From the NCBI GenBank assembly GCA_046154585.1, contig JBJXDX010000087.1, forward strand, positions 5,749 to 69,748: a stretch of 64,000 bases of DNA, read 5' to 3'. The DNA comes from CADEFX01 sp046154585. GTDB lineage: Bacteria; Pseudomonadota; Alphaproteobacteria; Rhizobiales; Hyphomicrobiaceae. The position numbers were made by a program, and so were the translations under genes. This document shows, piece by piece, positions 16,396-25,954 of this stretch (within the stretch, counting starts at the first letter, position 1; each line of letters starts with the position of its first letter). A model generated the notes under the pieces. The model did not search any database and was not told where the DNA came from. It was given only the letters and a program-made list of their open reading frames with translations.

Positions 16396-18384
16396 ATGCC
16401 GTCGAGCCGCAGTCTCGCTCTGCAAGCCGTCACCGCTGTTCTGTTCACGCTGGGCATCGTGTGGGCGGCGACGCAGTGGGCGGCAGCTATGCTCGGGCAT
16501 CAGCCGGCGTTGGGCGTTGCATGGTTCAGCATAGGCGGCGTCGCCGTCTATGCGCCATGGAAGCTGTTCGCCTGGTGGCTCGCGTTCGACGCACAGGCGC
16601 CGAACGTGTTCCGCCGCGCCGGCATGCTGGCCCTCGCCGGTGGCATCGCACCCGCACTGATCGCCATCGGGGGAGCCGCCTGGCGGAGCCGAGCCAACGC
16701 AACCAAGACCACGTATGGCTCGGCCCGCTGGGCGGACTATAACGACGTGCGCGACGCCGGCCTGCTGGCGCCGCGCGGCGTCGTGCTCGGCCTCTTTGAT
16801 GACGCCTATCTGCGTCATGACGGACCCGAGCACGTACTCGCCGTGGCGCCGACGCGCTCCGGCAAGGGCGTCGGCCTGGTGCTGCCGACGCTCTTGAGCT
16901 GGCCCGGCTCCGCCGTCGTCCACGACATCAAGGGCGAGAACTGGCAGCTCACCGCCGGCTGGCGCGCCAGTTTCTCCAGCTGCCTGCTGTTCGATCCCAC
17001 CAATCGGCTCTCCACCCGCTTCAATCCCCTGCTGGAGGTGCGCAAAGGCGAGAACGAGGTGCGCGACGTGCAGAACATCGCCGACATCCTCGTCGATCCG
17101 GAAGGCGCGCGTGACCGCCGCGATCATTGGGAAAAGACCGCCCATGCCCTGTTGACCGGCGCCATCCTGCACGTGCTCTACGCCGAGGCCGACAAGACGC
17201 TGCACCGCGTCGCCACCTTCCTCGCCGATCCGGCGCGGTCGATCGAGCGCACGCTGCGCATCATGCTGACCACCAATCATCTCGGCGCCGATTCCGCGCC
17301 GATGGTGCATCCGGTGGTCGCCTCGGTCGCGCGCGAGCTGCTCAACAAAAGCGATAACGAGCGTTCCGGCGTGGTGTCGACGGCCATGAGCCTGCTCGGG
17401 CTGTATCGCGACCCGATCGTGGCCGGTACCACGGCGTGGTCCGACTGGCGCATCGCTGACCTGATGGATCCCGCGCGCCCGATCTCGCTCTATCTGGTGG
17501 TGCCGCCCTCGGACATCTCGCGCACCCGGCCGCTGGTGCGCCTCATCCTCAATCAGATCGCGCGCCGGCTGACCGAAAAGCTGGAGGCGTCCGCCGGCGC
17601 CAAACCGCCGGCGCGCCAGCTCCTCCTGATGCTCGACGAGTTTCCGGCACTCGGCCGGCTGGAGTTCTTCGAGACGGCGCTGACGTTCCTGGCCGGCTAC
17701 GGCGTGCGCGCTTTCCTGGTGGCGCAGTCCCTGAATCAGATCGAGAAGGCCTACGGCCCCAACAACGCCATCCTCGACAACTGTCACGTGCGCGTCGCCT
17801 TCGCACCCAACGACGAGCGCACGGCCAAGCGCTTGTCTGAGGCGCTCGGCACCATGACCGAGCTGCGTGCGCAGCGCAATCTGGCCGGTCATCGCCTGTC
17901 GCCATGGCTGTCGCATCTCGCCGTGTCGAGCCAGGAGACACCGCGGCCGCTGATGACGCCGGGCGAGGTGCTGCAGCTGCCGGCTGCGGAGGCGCTCATC
18001 CTCGTCTCTGGCACGCCGCCGATCCGCGCCCGAAAGCTCACGTATTTCACCGACCGCAATTTCACCGAGCGCTGCCTGCCGCCGCCGCGGCTGGTACGCG
18101 CTGCCGATGACAAGGATGCACGACGCACCGCCGATGATTGGAGCGGCAGCACCCGGAGTGTCGACGCCCGCCTCGATCAACCCTGGTCCGATCTCGTGTC
18201 TTCGGCAGGACGGGCGCCCGAGCTGGAACCCGAGCAGGAGCGGTCGCCGCAGCTGCCGGGTGCCTCGAATGCCGACCTCGACCTGCTGCGCGACGACGAG
18301 GCTTCGGCGCCGTCGATTGCTGCCGGCGACGATGCCGTCGCCGCGCGCGTCATCGACGACGACGATCTTGCACCTGCGCTCTGA
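16396..18384 (+). CDS. traG: type IV coupling protein TraG/VirD4
   Basis: A 662-residue coupling ATPase. Two or three membrane helices lie in the first 95 residues, Walker A reads APTRSGKGVG at about 151-160 and Walker B LLLMLDEFPALG near 410. FVAQSLNQIEKAYG and CHVRVAFAPNDERTAKR are typical of TraG. The tail from about 580 is acidic and rich in Asp and Glu and probably docks relaxase or other partners. It links the relaxosome to the Trb channel at the inner membrane. ATG 16396 has AGGGGGAAG upstream. It starts the trb operon, with the CopG-like gene 9 bases behind. Confidence 0.95.
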   Translation: MPSSRSLALQAVTAVLFTLGIVWAATQWAAAMLGHQPALGVAWFSIGGVAVYAPWKLFAWWLAFDAQAPNVFRRAGMLALAGGIAPALIAIGGAAWRSRANATKTTYGSARWADYNDVRDAGLLAPRGVVLGLFDDAYLRHDGPEHVLAVAPTRSGKGVGLVLPTLLSWPGSAVVHDIKGENWQLTAGWRASFSSCLLFDPTNRLSTRFNPLLEVRKGENEVRDVQNIADILVDPEGARDRRDHWEKTAHALLTGAILHVLYAEADKTLHRVATFLADPARSIERTLRIMLTTNHLGADSAPMVHPVVASVARELLNKSDNERSGVVSTAMSLLGLYRDPIVAGTTAWSDWRIADLMDPARPISLYLVVPPSDISRTRPLVRLILNQIARRLTEKLEASAGAKPPARQLLLMLDEFPALGRLEFFETALTFLAGYGVRAFLVAQSLNQIEKAYGPNNAILDNCHVRVAFAPNDERTAKRLSEALGTMTELRAQRNLAGHRLSPWLSHLAVSSQETPRPLMTPGEVLQLPAAEALILVSGTPPIRARKLTYFTDRNFTERCLPPPRLVRAADDKDARRTADDWSGSTRSVDARLDQPWSDLVSSAGRAPELEPEQERSPQLPGASNADLDLLRDDEASAPSIAAGDDAVAARVIDDDDLAPAL

Positions 18385-18393
18385 GAGACACCG

Positions 18394-18915
18394 ATGAAAC
18401 AGCGACTGACACTCTATCTGACGTCGGAGGCCGCCGATCGGCTCAACCTGGTCGCCAACTACCGCAAGGGGGCCAAGTCGGCACTGGTCGAGGAGGCATT
18501 GGCGCGTTACCTCAACCCGGAGCGGAACCGATTGCTCGATGATGCCGTGCTGCGGCGCCTGGACGGGCTGACCAAGGCCATCGGTATCGTGACGCGCGAC
18601 GGCGCTATCGCCACCGAGACGCTGTCGCTGTTCGTCCGCTATTTTCTCACTATCACCCCGCCCTTGCCGCAGGCCGAGCAGGATGCTGCCCGGGCGCTCG
18701 GCCGCCAGCGCTTCGAAGTATTCGTGGCGCAGGTCGGACGCCGACTCGGCACCGATCACCGCTTGGTGTCGGAAGTGCTGGAGAGCATCGCCGCGCACAA
18801 TCCCGATCTGTTCGCCACCGCCAGCGACGATGCGCCCCTCAAGGCCGCGCCCGCCGAGCCGCCGGCGCGCGACCGCAAGGCTCCCGCCGCGCCAAGGGGA
18901 AACGGTCATGGCTGA
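18394..18915 (+). CDS. CopG/ribbon-helix-helix protein
   Basis: A 173-residue protein with an N-terminal ribbon-helix-helix (KQRLTLYLTSEAADRLNLVA, then GAKSALVEEALARYL). Proteins of this kind lie between traG and trbB in Tn4371-like and rhizobial elements and are presumed to control the operon. A helical central region (about 55-140) is conserved in this context; the tail is Ala- and Pro-rich. The gene overlaps trbB by 8 bases. Confidence 0.85.
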   Translation: MKQRLTLYLTSEAADRLNLVANYRKGAKSALVEEALARYLNPERNRLLDDAVLRRLDGLTKAIGIVTRDGAIATETLSLFVRYFLTITPPLPQAEQDAARALGRQRFEVFVAQVGRRLGTDHRLVSEVLESIAAHNPDLFATASDDAPLKAAPAEPPARDRKAPAAPRGNGHG

Positions 18916-19924
18916 TCTGTTTTCGTTCGCAGTTCAGCAGGCCCAGGGGCGCCGGCGGCAGATGCTGCGGACAGCCTTCGGTCCGGTCATCGCCGCCGCG
19001 CTCGCCGACCCAAGCGTGATCGAGGTGATGCTCAATCCCGACGGCAGGCTCTGGCTCGACAAGGCTGGCAGCGGCCGCAGCGACACCGGAGAGCGCGTCG
19101 AGCCTGCCGAAGCGGAACGCATCATCCGCCTGGTGGCCGCACACATGCGACGCGAAGTGCACGACAAGGCGCCGATCGTCTCCGCCGAACTGCCGGAAAG
19201 CGGCGAGCGCTTCGAGGGCCTGATGCCGCCGATCGTCTCGGCGCCGTGCTTTTCCATCCGCAAGCCGGCCGAAGTGCTCTACCGGCTCGCCGACTATGTG
19301 GCTGGCCGCATCGTGACGCCGCGCCAGGCCGAGGCCCTCAGGGGAGCGGTGCGCGAGCGCAAGAATATTGTCGTGGTCGGCGGCACGTCGTCGGGCAAGA
19401 CCACGCTCGTCAACGCGCTGCTGGCCGAGGTCGCTGATCTCGATGAGCGCGTCGTGATCCTCGAAGACACCCGCGAGCTCAGGTGCGCCGCCGCCGATTG
19501 CGTGGCGCTGCGCACCCGGCCGGGCGTTGCCTCGCTGGCGGATCTCGTGCGCTCGACCCTGCGGCTCAGGCCCGACCGCAGCATCGTCGGCGAGGTGCGC
19601 GGCCCCGAAGCGCTCGACATGCTGAAGGCCTGGAACACCGGCCATCCGGGCGGCATCACCACCGTGCACGCCAACTGCGCCGTCTCCGCGCTGCTGCGCC
19701 TCGAGCAGCTGATCCAGGAGGCCGTCGTCACGGTGCCGCGCGACCTGATCGTGCAGGCCATAGACGTAATCGTGTTCCTGAGCGGCCGCGGCAGCGAGCG
19801 CCGCGTCGAGACGGTTGCCGAGTTGGTCGATCTCGACGCACACGGCGACTACGTCCTCAAACCCTTGGCACCGCCCGTTTTGCATGCGGTTCCCGGCACA
19901 CGGAGTCCTGCCCATGCGGATTGA
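18908..19924 (+). CDS. trbB: conjugation ATPase TrbB (VirB11-like)
   Basis: A 338-residue traffic ATPase. An N-terminal domain (EVMLNPDGRLWLD) precedes the RecA core: Walker A GGTSSGKTT at about 158-166, the Asp box VVILEDTRELRC, Walker B-like RSIVGEVRGPEALDML and the His box GHPGGITTVHAN. It forms a hexamer at the inner membrane face and drives pilus assembly and DNA passage. The ATG lies inside the end of the CopG-like gene, and the 3' end overlaps trbC by 11 bases. Confidence 0.95.
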   Translation: MADLFSFAVQQAQGRRRQMLRTAFGPVIAAALADPSVIEVMLNPDGRLWLDKAGSGRSDTGERVEPAEAERIIRLVAAHMRREVHDKAPIVSAELPESGERFEGLMPPIVSAPCFSIRKPAEVLYRLADYVAGRIVTPRQAEALRGAVRERKNIVVVGGTSSGKTTLVNALLAEVADLDERVVILEDTRELRCAAADCVALRTRPGVASLADLVRSTLRLRPDRSIVGEVRGPEALDMLKAWNTGHPGGITTVHANCAVSALLRLEQLIQEAVVTVPRDLIVQAIDVIVFLSGRGSERRVETVAELVDLDAHGDYVLKPLAPPVLHAVPGTRSPAHAD

Positions 19925-20249
19925 TCACGCGAGCCCTGTGCGCGCCCTCATCGTCTGGTTCGTCGCCGCGTGTTCGGACGCCCTTGCCGCCGGTGCGGCT
20001 CAGGCCGCCGGCTCCGGCATGCCCTGGGAAGCGCCGCTGCAGCGCATCCTGGAGTCGGTCGAGGGGCCCGTCGCCAAGATCATCGCCGTCATCATCATCA
20101 TCGTCACCGGACTGAGCCTCTCCTTCGGCGACATGGGCGGCGGCTTCCGCCGGCTGCTGCAGATCGTGTTCGGCCTCTCCATCGCCTTCGCCGCCACCTC
20201 TTTCTTCCTGTCGTTCTTCTCCTTCGCCGGCGGCGCCCTCATCGACTGA
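19914..20249 (+). CDS. trbC: conjugal pilin TrbC
   Basis: A 111-residue prepilin (VirB2-like). A signal sequence ends near AAQAAGSG (about 25-35), and two hydrophobic segments follow (AKIIAVIIIIVTGLSLSF, about 54-71, and LLQIVFGLSIAFAATSFFLS, about 80-100). In IncP systems TrbC is trimmed and cyclised by TraF, which is encoded at 7342 in this window. The start lies within the end of trbB. Confidence 0.88.
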   Translation: MRIDHASPVRALIVWFVAACSDALAAGAAQAAGSGMPWEAPLQRILESVEGPVAKIIAVIIIIVTGLSLSFGDMGGGFRRLLQIVFGLSIAFAATSFFLSFFSFAGGALID

Positions 20250-20261
20250 AAGGATCAGCAC

Positions 20262-20528
20262 ATGCGCAGCGACGTTATCCCTGGTTACGAGGTGCCGATG
20301 CACCGCTCCCTCACCGAGCCGGTGCTGATCGCCGGCGCACCGCGCAGCTTCGCCATCCTCAACGGCACATTGTCGGCAGCCGTCGGGCTTGGCCTTCGCC
20401 TCTGGGTCGCCGGCCTGGTGCTCTGGCTCGTCGGCCACGCCGTCGCCGTCTGGGTGACGCGCAAGGACCCGGCCTTCCTGACCGTGCTGTCCCGGCACGC
20501 CCGCCACAAGGGGGCGCTGTCGTGCTGA
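20262..20528 (+). CDS. trbD: conjugation protein TrbD (VirB3-like)
   Basis: An 88-residue membrane protein with the VirB3/TrbD pattern: a polar N terminus (GYEVPMHRSLTEPVLIAGAPR) and one or two membrane helices (about 30-62). It sits at the inner membrane with TrbE. It starts 12 bases after trbC and overlaps the GTG start of trbE by 7 bases. Confidence 0.9.
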   Translation: MRSDVIPGYEVPMHRSLTEPVLIAGAPRSFAILNGTLSAAVGLGLRLWVAGLVLWLVGHAVAVWVTRKDPAFLTVLSRHARHKGALSC

Positions 20529-23140
20529 GCCTCGCCGAATACCGCCGCCGCGAGAAGCACCTGGCCGACTATCTGCCGTGGGCGTGCCTGGTCGCGCCCG
20601 GCATCGTCCTCAACAAGGACGGCAGCTTCCAGCGCACCTTGCGCTACCGCGGCCCCGATCTCGACAGCGCCACCGAGGCCGAGCTGGTCGCCGTGTCGGC
20701 GCGCCTGAACAATGCGCTCAAGCGCTTGGGCGACGGCTGGGCCCTGTTCTTCGAAGCCGAGCGCGTGGCCGCTCGCGGCTATCCGCCAGGCTGCTTTGCC
20801 GACGCCGCCTCGTGGCTGGTCGATCAGGAGCGCCGCGCCGCCTTCGAGGCCGACGGCGCGCACTACGAAAGCCGCTATTTCCTGACCTTTCTCTATCTGC
20901 CGCCGCCCGACGCGGCCGGCCGCGCCGAGCGCTTCTTCTACGAGCGCGCCGAGCCGAAATCGATCGTCGCCGACGTGCGCGCGGAGTTGGCGGCGTTCCT
21001 CACCGAGACCGATCGGGCGCTCGAGCTGCTCACCGCCATCCTGCCGGAGGTGCGCGCATTGGATGATGCAGAAACGCTGAGCTACCTGCACGCCACCGTC
21101 TCCGAAAAACCACACGCGCTCGCGGTGCCCCAGGTTCCGGCCTACCTCGACGCCGTGCTGTGCGACACGCCGCTGACCGGCGGGGTCGAGCCCAAGCTTG
21201 GGCAGCTCCACTTGCGCGTCCTGACCGTGCTGGGCTTTCCCAACGTCACGACGCCGGGTCTGCTCGACGCCCTCAACGACCTCGGCTTTGCTTACCGCTG
21301 GGTGACGCGCTGGATCCCGCTCGACAAGACCGAGGCGACGCGGCAGCTGACCAAGTTGCGCCGGCACTGGTTCTCCAAGCGCAAATCGGTCACCGCCGTG
21401 CTGCGCGAGGTGATGTTCAACCGTGAGACCGCCCTCGTCGATCCCGACGCCGACAGCAAGGCGGCCGATGCCGACACCGCCTTGGAGGCGCTCGGGTCCG
21501 ACGACGTCGCCTTCGGCTATCTGACCACCGCCATCGTCGTCGCCGACGCGGATGTGGCCAGGGCCGAAGAGAAGCTGCTGGGGCTCGAGCGCATCGTCAA
21601 CGGCCGCGGCATCGCCACCATCCGCGAGAGCCTGAATGCGGTGGAGGCCTGGCTCGGCAGCCTGCCGGGCAATCCCTACGCCAACGTGCGCCAACCCATC
21701 GTCCATACCCTCAATCTCATCCACCTGATGCCGGTGTCCGCCGTATGGGCCGGCCCTGAGTCCAACCGCCATCTGCGCGCGCCGTCTTTGATGCTGGCGC
21801 AGACGCGTGGCTCGACCCCGTTCCGCCTCGACCTGTTCGTCGACGATGTCGGCCACACCCTGATCGTCGGCCCGACCGGCTCCGGCAAGTCGGTGCTATT
21901 GGCGACGCTCGCGCTGCAGTTCCGTCGCTTCATCGGCGCCCAGGTCGTCCTCTTCGACAAAGGCCGCTCCGCCCGCGCAGCGGCGTTGGCCATGGACGGC
22001 ACGGCGCTCGATCTGGCGCTGGACGGCGACCTGGCGTTTCAGCCCCTAAAGGATATCGACAAGCCCGGCCCGCTGGCCTTCGCCCTCGACTGGGTGCTGG
22101 GCCTGCTCGCCAACGAGAAAGTCGCCGTCACTCCTGATGTGAAGGACGCCATCTGGACGGCGCTGCAGAGCCTGGCATCGGCGCCGCCCTCGGAGCGGAC
22201 GCTGACCGGCCTGGCGGTGCTGGTGCAATCCAACCAGCTGAGCCAGGCGCTGCACCCTTACACGCTGGAAGGACCCTACGGCCGCTTGCTCGACGGCGCC
22301 GCGGACATGCTGGCGCTCGGCGATGTCGTGCACTTCGAGATGGACGGCCTGATGCAGGTCAAGCCGCTGGTGCTGCCGGTCCTGACCTATCTGTTCCATC
22401 GCCTCGAAGCTCGCTTCGACGGCCGGCCGACGCTGCTGGTGCTCGATGAAGCCTGGGTGTTTCTCGACGATCCATTGTTCGCCGCGCGCATCCGCGAATG
22501 GCTGAAGACGCTGCGAAAGAAGAATGTCGCCGTCGTATTCGCCACGCAGTCGCTGGCCGACATCGAGCGCTCGTCGATCGCCCCGGCGCTGCTCGAAAGC
22601 TGCCCGACGCGCATCTTCTTGCCCAATGATCGGGCGATCGAGCCGCAGGCCTCCGCCGTCTACGAGCGCTTCGGCCTCAACGCGCGCCAGATCGAGATCA
22701 TCGCCCGCGCCGCACCGAAGCGCGATTACTACGCCCAGACGGCCCGCGGCAACCGGCAGTTCGAGCTCGGACTCGGGCCGATTGCGCTCGCCTTGACGGC
22801 GGCCGGGTCACCCGATGACCAACGCTTGATCGACCGTTGCGCCGGTACCACCGGATCTGCGGCGTTCGCCGCTGCCTTTCTGCGCGCCAAAGGCCTGGCA
22901 TGGGCGGCGGAGCTGCTGGAAGAACAGCAAGCGCCGCAACTCACGGCGCAAGACAGGCCTCCGCCGCTGCCGCCCGCCGTCCGGCCTGCAGCGCGCAGCG
23001 TCATCAAGCCGGCCGCCGCGTTGTTCAACAGCACCGCCGTCGACGCGGTCCTCGCCGCGCAATCGCCGCCGAGTGCGGTGTCCGAGCGCCTATCGCCCTT
23101 CCGTATCGCTCCCATCAAACCGAAAAGGACCTCCCCATGA
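20522..23140 (+). CDS. trbE: conjugation ATPase TrbE (VirB4-like)
   Basis: A large ATPase of about 872 residues, somewhat longer than the typical 810-850. Walker A GPTGSGKSVL is near 450 and Walker B LLVLDEAWVFLDD near 640; VVFATQSLADIERSSIAPAL follows. The GTG start is in the usual place (LSLAEYRRREKHLADYLPWA), overlapping trbD. The last 70 residues are a Pro/Ala-rich tail outside the family core. It powers pilus biogenesis and DNA transfer. The stop overlaps trbJ by 4 bases (ATGA). Confidence 0.95.
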   Translation: MLSLAEYRRREKHLADYLPWACLVAPGIVLNKDGSFQRTLRYRGPDLDSATEAELVAVSARLNNALKRLGDGWALFFEAERVAARGYPPGCFADAASWLVDQERRAAFEADGAHYESRYFLTFLYLPPPDAAGRAERFFYERAEPKSIVADVRAELAAFLTETDRALELLTAILPEVRALDDAETLSYLHATVSEKPHALAVPQVPAYLDAVLCDTPLTGGVEPKLGQLHLRVLTVLGFPNVTTPGLLDALNDLGFAYRWVTRWIPLDKTEATRQLTKLRRHWFSKRKSVTAVLREVMFNRETALVDPDADSKAADADTALEALGSDDVAFGYLTTAIVVADADVARAEEKLLGLERIVNGRGIATIRESLNAVEAWLGSLPGNPYANVRQPIVHTLNLIHLMPVSAVWAGPESNRHLRAPSLMLAQTRGSTPFRLDLFVDDVGHTLIVGPTGSGKSVLLATLALQFRRFIGAQVVLFDKGRSARAAALAMDGTALDLALDGDLAFQPLKDIDKPGPLAFALDWVLGLLANEKVAVTPDVKDAIWTALQSLASAPPSERTLTGLAVLVQSNQLSQALHPYTLEGPYGRLLDGAADMLALGDVVHFEMDGLMQVKPLVLPVLTYLFHRLEARFDGRPTLLVLDEAWVFLDDPLFAARIREWLKTLRKKNVAVVFATQSLADIERSSIAPALLESCPTRIFLPNDRAIEPQASAVYERFGLNARQIEIIARAAPKRDYYAQTARGNRQFELGLGPIALALTAAGSPDDQRLIDRCAGTTGSAAFAAAFLRAKGLAWAAELLEEQQAPQLTAQDRPPPLPPAVRPAARSVIKPAAALFNSTAVDAVLAAQSPPSAVSERLSPFRIAPIKPKRTSP

Positions 23141-23859
23141 GACGCTCGCAGCGCAGACTGGCACTTGCCGGCTCCATCGTCGTCGCAGCCTGCATCGCCG
23201 CTACCGATGCTCGCGGCCTGACCGTGTTCGATCCCCTGAACTATGGACAGAACCTGCTCACCGCTGCCCGTGCTCTGCAAAGCATTCAGAACCAGGTGAG
23301 CCAGCTGCAGAACCAGGCGCAGCAATTGTTGCGTATGGACTTGAACCTACAGCCGCTCGGCGGCGGCATCGGTGGCGACCTGCAAAGCACGCTGTCACAG
23401 TTGCGCGCCCGCATCGGCGAAGGCAATGCGCTGGCGCTCAAAGTGCGTGAGACCGATGCAGCGTTCGAGCGGCTTTACCCCACGGCCTTTGGCGCCTCGG
23501 TGACCAACGACGATCTCGTGCGCGCGGCCAGGAGCCGCTGGGAGGAAGCACATGGCGGCTTCCGTCGCGCGGCGATGTTGCAAGGTCAGGTGACCGAGTC
23601 GATCGACGGCGACGGCCGGCTGCTCGATCGCGTGCTGCTGCGCTCGCAAGGATCGGTCGGTGCCCTGCAGGTGGCGCAGGCCGGCAATGAGCTCGCCGCC
23701 CTCAACGTCAAGCAGTCGCTGCAGCTGCAGGCGCTGCTCGCCGTCCAGCATCGTGCCGATAGCGCCGAGCGGCTGCGCACCCTGGTCGCCGAGGAGGAGG
23801 GGCGCCAAAGGTTCCGGTCCTTTGTCGGTGCGGGTCGCGCCTATTCGCCGGCCCGGTGA
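23137..23859 (+). CDS. trbJ: conjugation protein TrbJ (VirB5-like)
   Basis: A 240-residue exported protein. A signal peptide (residues 1-26, ending ATDARG) is followed by LTVFDPLNYGQNLLTAARAL and long coiled-coil segments rich in Gln (IQNQVSQLQNQAQQLLRMD). VirB5-type proteins sit at the pilus tip. It overlaps trbE by 4 bases. In most trb operons trbK, the entry-exclusion lipoprotein gene, follows; here the 95 bases to trbL hold no such gene. Confidence 0.9.
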   Translation: MRRSQRRLALAGSIVVAACIAATDARGLTVFDPLNYGQNLLTAARALQSIQNQVSQLQNQAQQLLRMDLNLQPLGGGIGGDLQSTLSQLRARIGEGNALALKVRETDAAFERLYPTAFGASVTNDDLVRAARSRWEEAHGGFRRAAMLQGQVTESIDGDGRLLDRVLLRSQGSVGALQVAQAGNELAALNVKQSLQLQALLAVQHRADSAERLRTLVAEEEGRQRFRSFVGAGRAYSPAR

Positions 23860-23954
23860 CGGCGCGCTGAGACCGGGACGCAGACCAGCCTGAGCCTTCG
23901 ATTTTGTAACAGAGCGCCGCTCACTCGTGGGCGGTGCACGGGAAGCCTTTGCTC

Positions 23955-25250
23955 ATGAACGACCTCAATGTCATCGATCGCTTCACGGACGTGTTCAGCC
24001 GCTATATCGACTCCGGCTTCGGTCTGCTGGCCGGCGACGTCGCCTTCCTCACCGGCATCCTGGTCGCCCTCGACATCGTGCTGGCCGGCCTGTTCTGGGC
24101 CCTGATGGGTGAGGACAATGTTCCAGCCCAGCTGATCCGCAAGGTGCTGTACGTCGGCTTCTTCGCGCTGCTGCTCAACAATTTCTCCTCGCTCGCCGAT
24201 ATCATATTCCGTTCCTTCGCCGGTCTCGGTCTCAAGGCCAGCGCCGCGTCGCTCACTGCACAGGACCTGATGCGACCCGGGTTCGTCGCCGACACCGGCT
24301 TCACGGCGTCGCGGCCGCTGCTCGACAAGGCCGGAGAGCTGATCGGTTTCACCACGTTCTTCGACAACTTCGTGATCATCACCGTGCTGATGCTGGCATG
24401 GCTGATCGTGCTGCTGGCGTTCTTCGTCCTCGCCGTGCAGCTGTTCATCACCATCATCGAGTTCAAGCTCACCACGCTCGCCGGTTTTGTGCTGGTGCCG
24501 TTCGCCTTGTTTGGCAAGACCGCGTTCCTGGCCGAGCGGGTGCTGGGCAACGTCATCACGTCCGGCATCAAGCTGATGGTGCTCGCCATCGTGGTCGGCA
24601 TCGGCTCCAACATCTTCGGCACCATCGTCACGCCCGCGTCCGGCACGGTTACGCTCAATCACGCCGTCTCCACCATCCTGGCGGCGCTGGCCGTGTTCGG
24701 GCTCGCCATCTTCGTGCCCGGCATCGCCGCCGGGCTCGTCAGCGGCGCGCCGCAGCTCGGTGCCGGTGCCGCGGTTGCAACCACAGCCGGCGCCGTCGGC
24801 GCGGGTGTCGCCGCCGGCGCACTGACACTTGGCGCCACCCGCCTTGCCGGCCGCGTCGCCGGCGGCGGCGTGCGTGCTGCCGCATCACTGACCGGAACTG
24901 TCGCCGCGGCGCACGAGCAGGGCGGCATGCGCGGCGTGGCCCAGGCAACCATTGTCAAACCCGCCGCCGGCGCAGCTGGATCTGCACTGGCGCCCGTGCG
25001 CGACGCCTATCGCCAGGGTGCCGCCTACGGCTATCGCGCCACGGCGCCGGCATCGGCTGATGGCGATGGTACAGCGCCGGGCTCGAGTTCCTCCGCACAG
25101 TCGGCCGGTCCCCCGGCATGGGCACAGAGCCTGTCGGGCCGCCAGCGCGTGCGCGACGCGGCCTTCGTCGCCGGGCAGGCCGTGCGTGAAGGCGACCGGC
25201 CAATGGCGCCGGCATCCCCCCACCTCAAGGATGAGAGCACGAAGAAATGA
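23955..25250 (+). CDS. trbL: conjugation protein TrbL (VirB6-like)
   Basis: A 431-residue inner-membrane protein with about six helices (30-50, 68-90, 150-180, 185-205, 220-240, 258-280). The N-terminal NDLNVIDRFTDVFSRYIDSG is typical. The C-terminal 150 residues are soluble, Ala/Gly-rich and low in complexity. ATG 23955 is preferred over a GTG 21 bases upstream because it matches the family start. It forms the inner channel of the mating bridge. The 3' end overlaps trbF by 4 bases. Confidence 0.92.
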   Translation: MNDLNVIDRFTDVFSRYIDSGFGLLAGDVAFLTGILVALDIVLAGLFWALMGEDNVPAQLIRKVLYVGFFALLLNNFSSLADIIFRSFAGLGLKASAASLTAQDLMRPGFVADTGFTASRPLLDKAGELIGFTTFFDNFVIITVLMLAWLIVLLAFFVLAVQLFITIIEFKLTTLAGFVLVPFALFGKTAFLAERVLGNVITSGIKLMVLAIVVGIGSNIFGTIVTPASGTVTLNHAVSTILAALAVFGLAIFVPGIAAGLVSGAPQLGAGAAVATTAGAVGAGVAAGALTLGATRLAGRVAGGGVRAAASLTGTVAAAHEQGGMRGVAQATIVKPAAGAAGSALAPVRDAYRQGAAYGYRATAPASADGDGTAPGSSSSAQSAGPPAWAQSLSGRQRVRDAAFVAGQAVREGDRPMAPASPHLKDESTKK

Positions 25251-25954
25251 GCCCCATGCGCTTCAAGCGCTCGACGCTGCGCTATGGCGAGATGCCGCAA
25301 CCCGTCACGCCCTATCAGAAGGCGGCCCAGGTCTGGGATCAGCGCATCGGCACGGCCCGCGCCCAGGCCCACAACTGGCGCTTGTTTGCTCTTGCCTGCC
25401 TCGCTGTGGCGCTGCTGCTCTCGGTCGCCTTCATCTGGCTCGGCCGGATGGGAACCGCCGTACCGTTCGTGGTGGAGGTCGATCGCAATGGCAGCGTGCG
25501 CGCGGTCGGCGCGGCCACCGAAAATTATCGGCCAACCGACGCGCAGATCGCCTTCCACCTGGCGCGCTTCATTGAGAACGTGCGGGGCCTGTCAATCGAT
25601 CCGGTGGTCGTGCGCCAGAACTGGCTCAGAGCCTACGACTACACCACCGATCGCGCCGCCGTGACCTTGAACGAGTACGCGCGCGAGAACGATCCGTTTG
25701 CTGCCATCGGACGCATCACCGTCGCCGTCGAGATCGCCAGCGTGGTGCGCGCCTCCGACACCTCGTTCCAGGTGCGCTGGCTCGAGCGCTCGTTCGAGAA
25801 CGGTGCCGCCAAGGATGCCAAGCGCTTCACCGCCATCCTGTCGCTCGTCGTCACGCCGCCGCGTACCGCCGAGCTCGTGCGCAAGAACCCGCTCGGCATC
25901 TACGTGCACGCCTTCAACTGGTCGCAAGACCTCAGTCCTGGAGAGAGCAAATGA
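25247..25954 (+). CDS. trbF: conjugation protein TrbF (VirB8-like)
   Basis: A 235-residue bitopic protein. A short cytoplasmic part (TPYQKAAQVWDQRIGTARAQ) leads to one membrane helix (about 44-63) and a periplasmic VirB8 domain (VDRNGSVRAVGAATENYRPT; NPLGIYVHAFNWSQDL at the end). It links the inner-membrane complex to TrbG and TrbI. Starts and stops overlap its neighbours by 4 bases each. Confidence 0.93.
   Translation: MSPMRFKRSTLRYGEMPQPVTPYQKAAQVWDQRIGTARAQAHNWRLFALACLAVALLLSVAFIWLGRMGTAVPFVVEVDRNGSVRAVGAATENYRPTDAQIAFHLARFIENVRGLSIDPVVVRQNWLRAYDYTTDRAAVTLNEYARENDPFAAIGRITVAVEIASVVRASDTSFQVRWLERSFENGAAKDAKRFTAILSLVVTPPRTAELVRKNPLGIYVHAFNWSQDLSPGESK

Noticed and set aside
16312..18909. 865-residue open frame antisense to traG
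   Set aside because: Runs opposite a TraG with all family motifs; composition is His/Gln/Arg-rich, as expected of a shadow frame.
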